Part shown: positions 63,329 to 64,000 of the stretch, piece after piece
Position numbering within the stretch: the stretch's first letter is position 1
Layout: every line of letters starts with the position of its first letter
NCBI GenBank assembly: GCA_038380435.1
Contig: JAWZYU010000007.1
Location: 24,159,001 to 24,223,000, forward strand
Direction: 5' to 3'
Source: Ryuthela nishihirai
Lineage: Eukaryota; Arthropoda; Arachnida; Araneae; Heptathelidae
Length of the DNA: 64,000 nucleotides
The notes under the pieces: model-generated
Seen by the model: only the letters and a program-made list of their open reading frames with translations
Told to the model about the DNA's origin: nothing
Databases searched by the model: none
Translations under genes and position numbers: made by a program

Positions 63329-63438
63329 GTAATAAAAGCGTTATCTTCAACATTTTTCAAAGGTGTCATTAAAATGATTATAGTACAGTGGTCTCAATCG
63401 CATAACAAAAATTAATTTACCTCTGTGCAGTACATCTA

Positions 63439-64000
63439 CACTGCTCAGAGTGGAAATTGCAACACCAAGAAAGAATGGAAGTAGAGATACGTAAATCGTA
63501 GGAGGCAATTGGTCATCGGAGATATGCAAATGATCAAAGTTCTACAAGGAATGGGCACGTGACACCCAACTGAGCTATGGATAAATACTGGGCATCCATG
63601 AGCTTGTATTACAGAATGACCAACAGTGAAGTTGGAGTTTGGAACATGCCTTGGAGATGCTGGTGGGACCCTTATGAGCAATTGGCACTTTCTGAGAAAG
63701 AGTGAATCGTCAATATGTGAGAGCTGAGACTGAGCCTTCGAGCAATCACCACACGCATGGGGTTCAATGTGAGCACAGTGCAGCAGTGCATCTCATGCAA
63801 CATCATGAAGAACCAAATGACACAAAGGACAGGTACAGGACCATCACGCTTCACCATAGGCTGTGAAAATTGCATGCTCCATAAGAGAGCCATTTGTGAC
63901 TCTTTCACAACAGCAACTATGCTGCAGAGTGATTTGCGGACTGCTATGGGTACGTAGTCTCCACACAAACCATTAGACAATACTCGCATGATGCAGGAAT
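63439..64000 (+). mobile_element. Tc1-like transposon, left part (continues off-window)
   Basis: It begins CACTGCTCAGAGTGGAAATT after TA at 63437-63438. Decayed codons from about 63672 read as a Tc1-type DNA-binding region (LRLSLRAITTRMGFNVSTVQ, later TGTGPSRF and HKRAICDSFTTATMLQSDL) with in-frame stops. The catalytic part would lie to the right. Confidence 0.75.

Overview
The window is eukaryotic, A+T-rich genomic DNA with GT-AG introns and a very heavy transposon load, most likely from an arthropod. The style of the repeats (RTE-type LINEs, Tc1/mariner, PIF/Harbinger, piggyBac, two tRNA-derived SINE families) would suit a chelicerate such as a spider or horseshoe crab, but the species cannot be fixed from the sequence alone. 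All family assignments are by eye; no search was run.

The one clear host gene is a peptidylglycine alpha-hydroxylating monooxygenase (PHM, the copper enzyme that starts C-terminal amidation of neuropeptides). Six coding exons on the + strand run from 22179 to 63328, join in one reading frame (58 + 162 codons) and continue past the right edge. Exon 1 encodes the signal peptide. A CpG-rich upstream region carries a CRE (TGACGTCA) and an RFX-type X-box. Intron 1 is about 27.7 kb and holds most of the repeats. A possible last exon of an upstream gene lies at 21366-21496. A spliced PIF/Harbinger transposase (HARBI1-like, 391 codons) occupies 4806-7809, and a MADF/SANT-like coding fragment faces it at 9048-9190.

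Region by region: 1-4.3 kb, an RTE LINE with three nonsense codons, a SINE and an old direct duplication. 4.3-9.6 kb, the Harbinger gene and a cluster of palindromic MITEs. 9.7-15 kb, SINE pieces, a 95-bp satellite built from a SINE interior, a reversed RTE copy with no 3' end and a 71-bp satellite. 15-21.3 kb, dense SINEs (several nested), a probable solo LTR inside an RTE remnant, and a SINE whose middle is expanded into 65-bp tandem units. 21.3-22.6 kb, the PHM promoter and exon 1. 22.6-35 kb, a pogo-TIR-like satellite, many SINEs, a dead Tc1 element and a mariner-like TIR pair. 35-42.1 kb, two RTE copies nested one in the other with a 7-bp target duplication. 42.1-44.4 kb, a CAATTG-cored minisatellite. 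44.4-50 kb, SINEs, MITEs and a piggyBac remnant. 50-64 kb, PHM exons 2-6, with minisatellites, a DD41D (rosa-like) mariner, a CR1/Jockey-type LINE broken by a minisatellite, and the start of a Tc1-like element.

The most unusual theme is repeated growth of tandem arrays out of transposon interiors or at their breakpoints: a SINE-B interior to a 95-bp satellite, a SINE-A interior to 65-bp units, pogo-like TIRs to a satellite, and three LINEs that each break off at a minisatellite.
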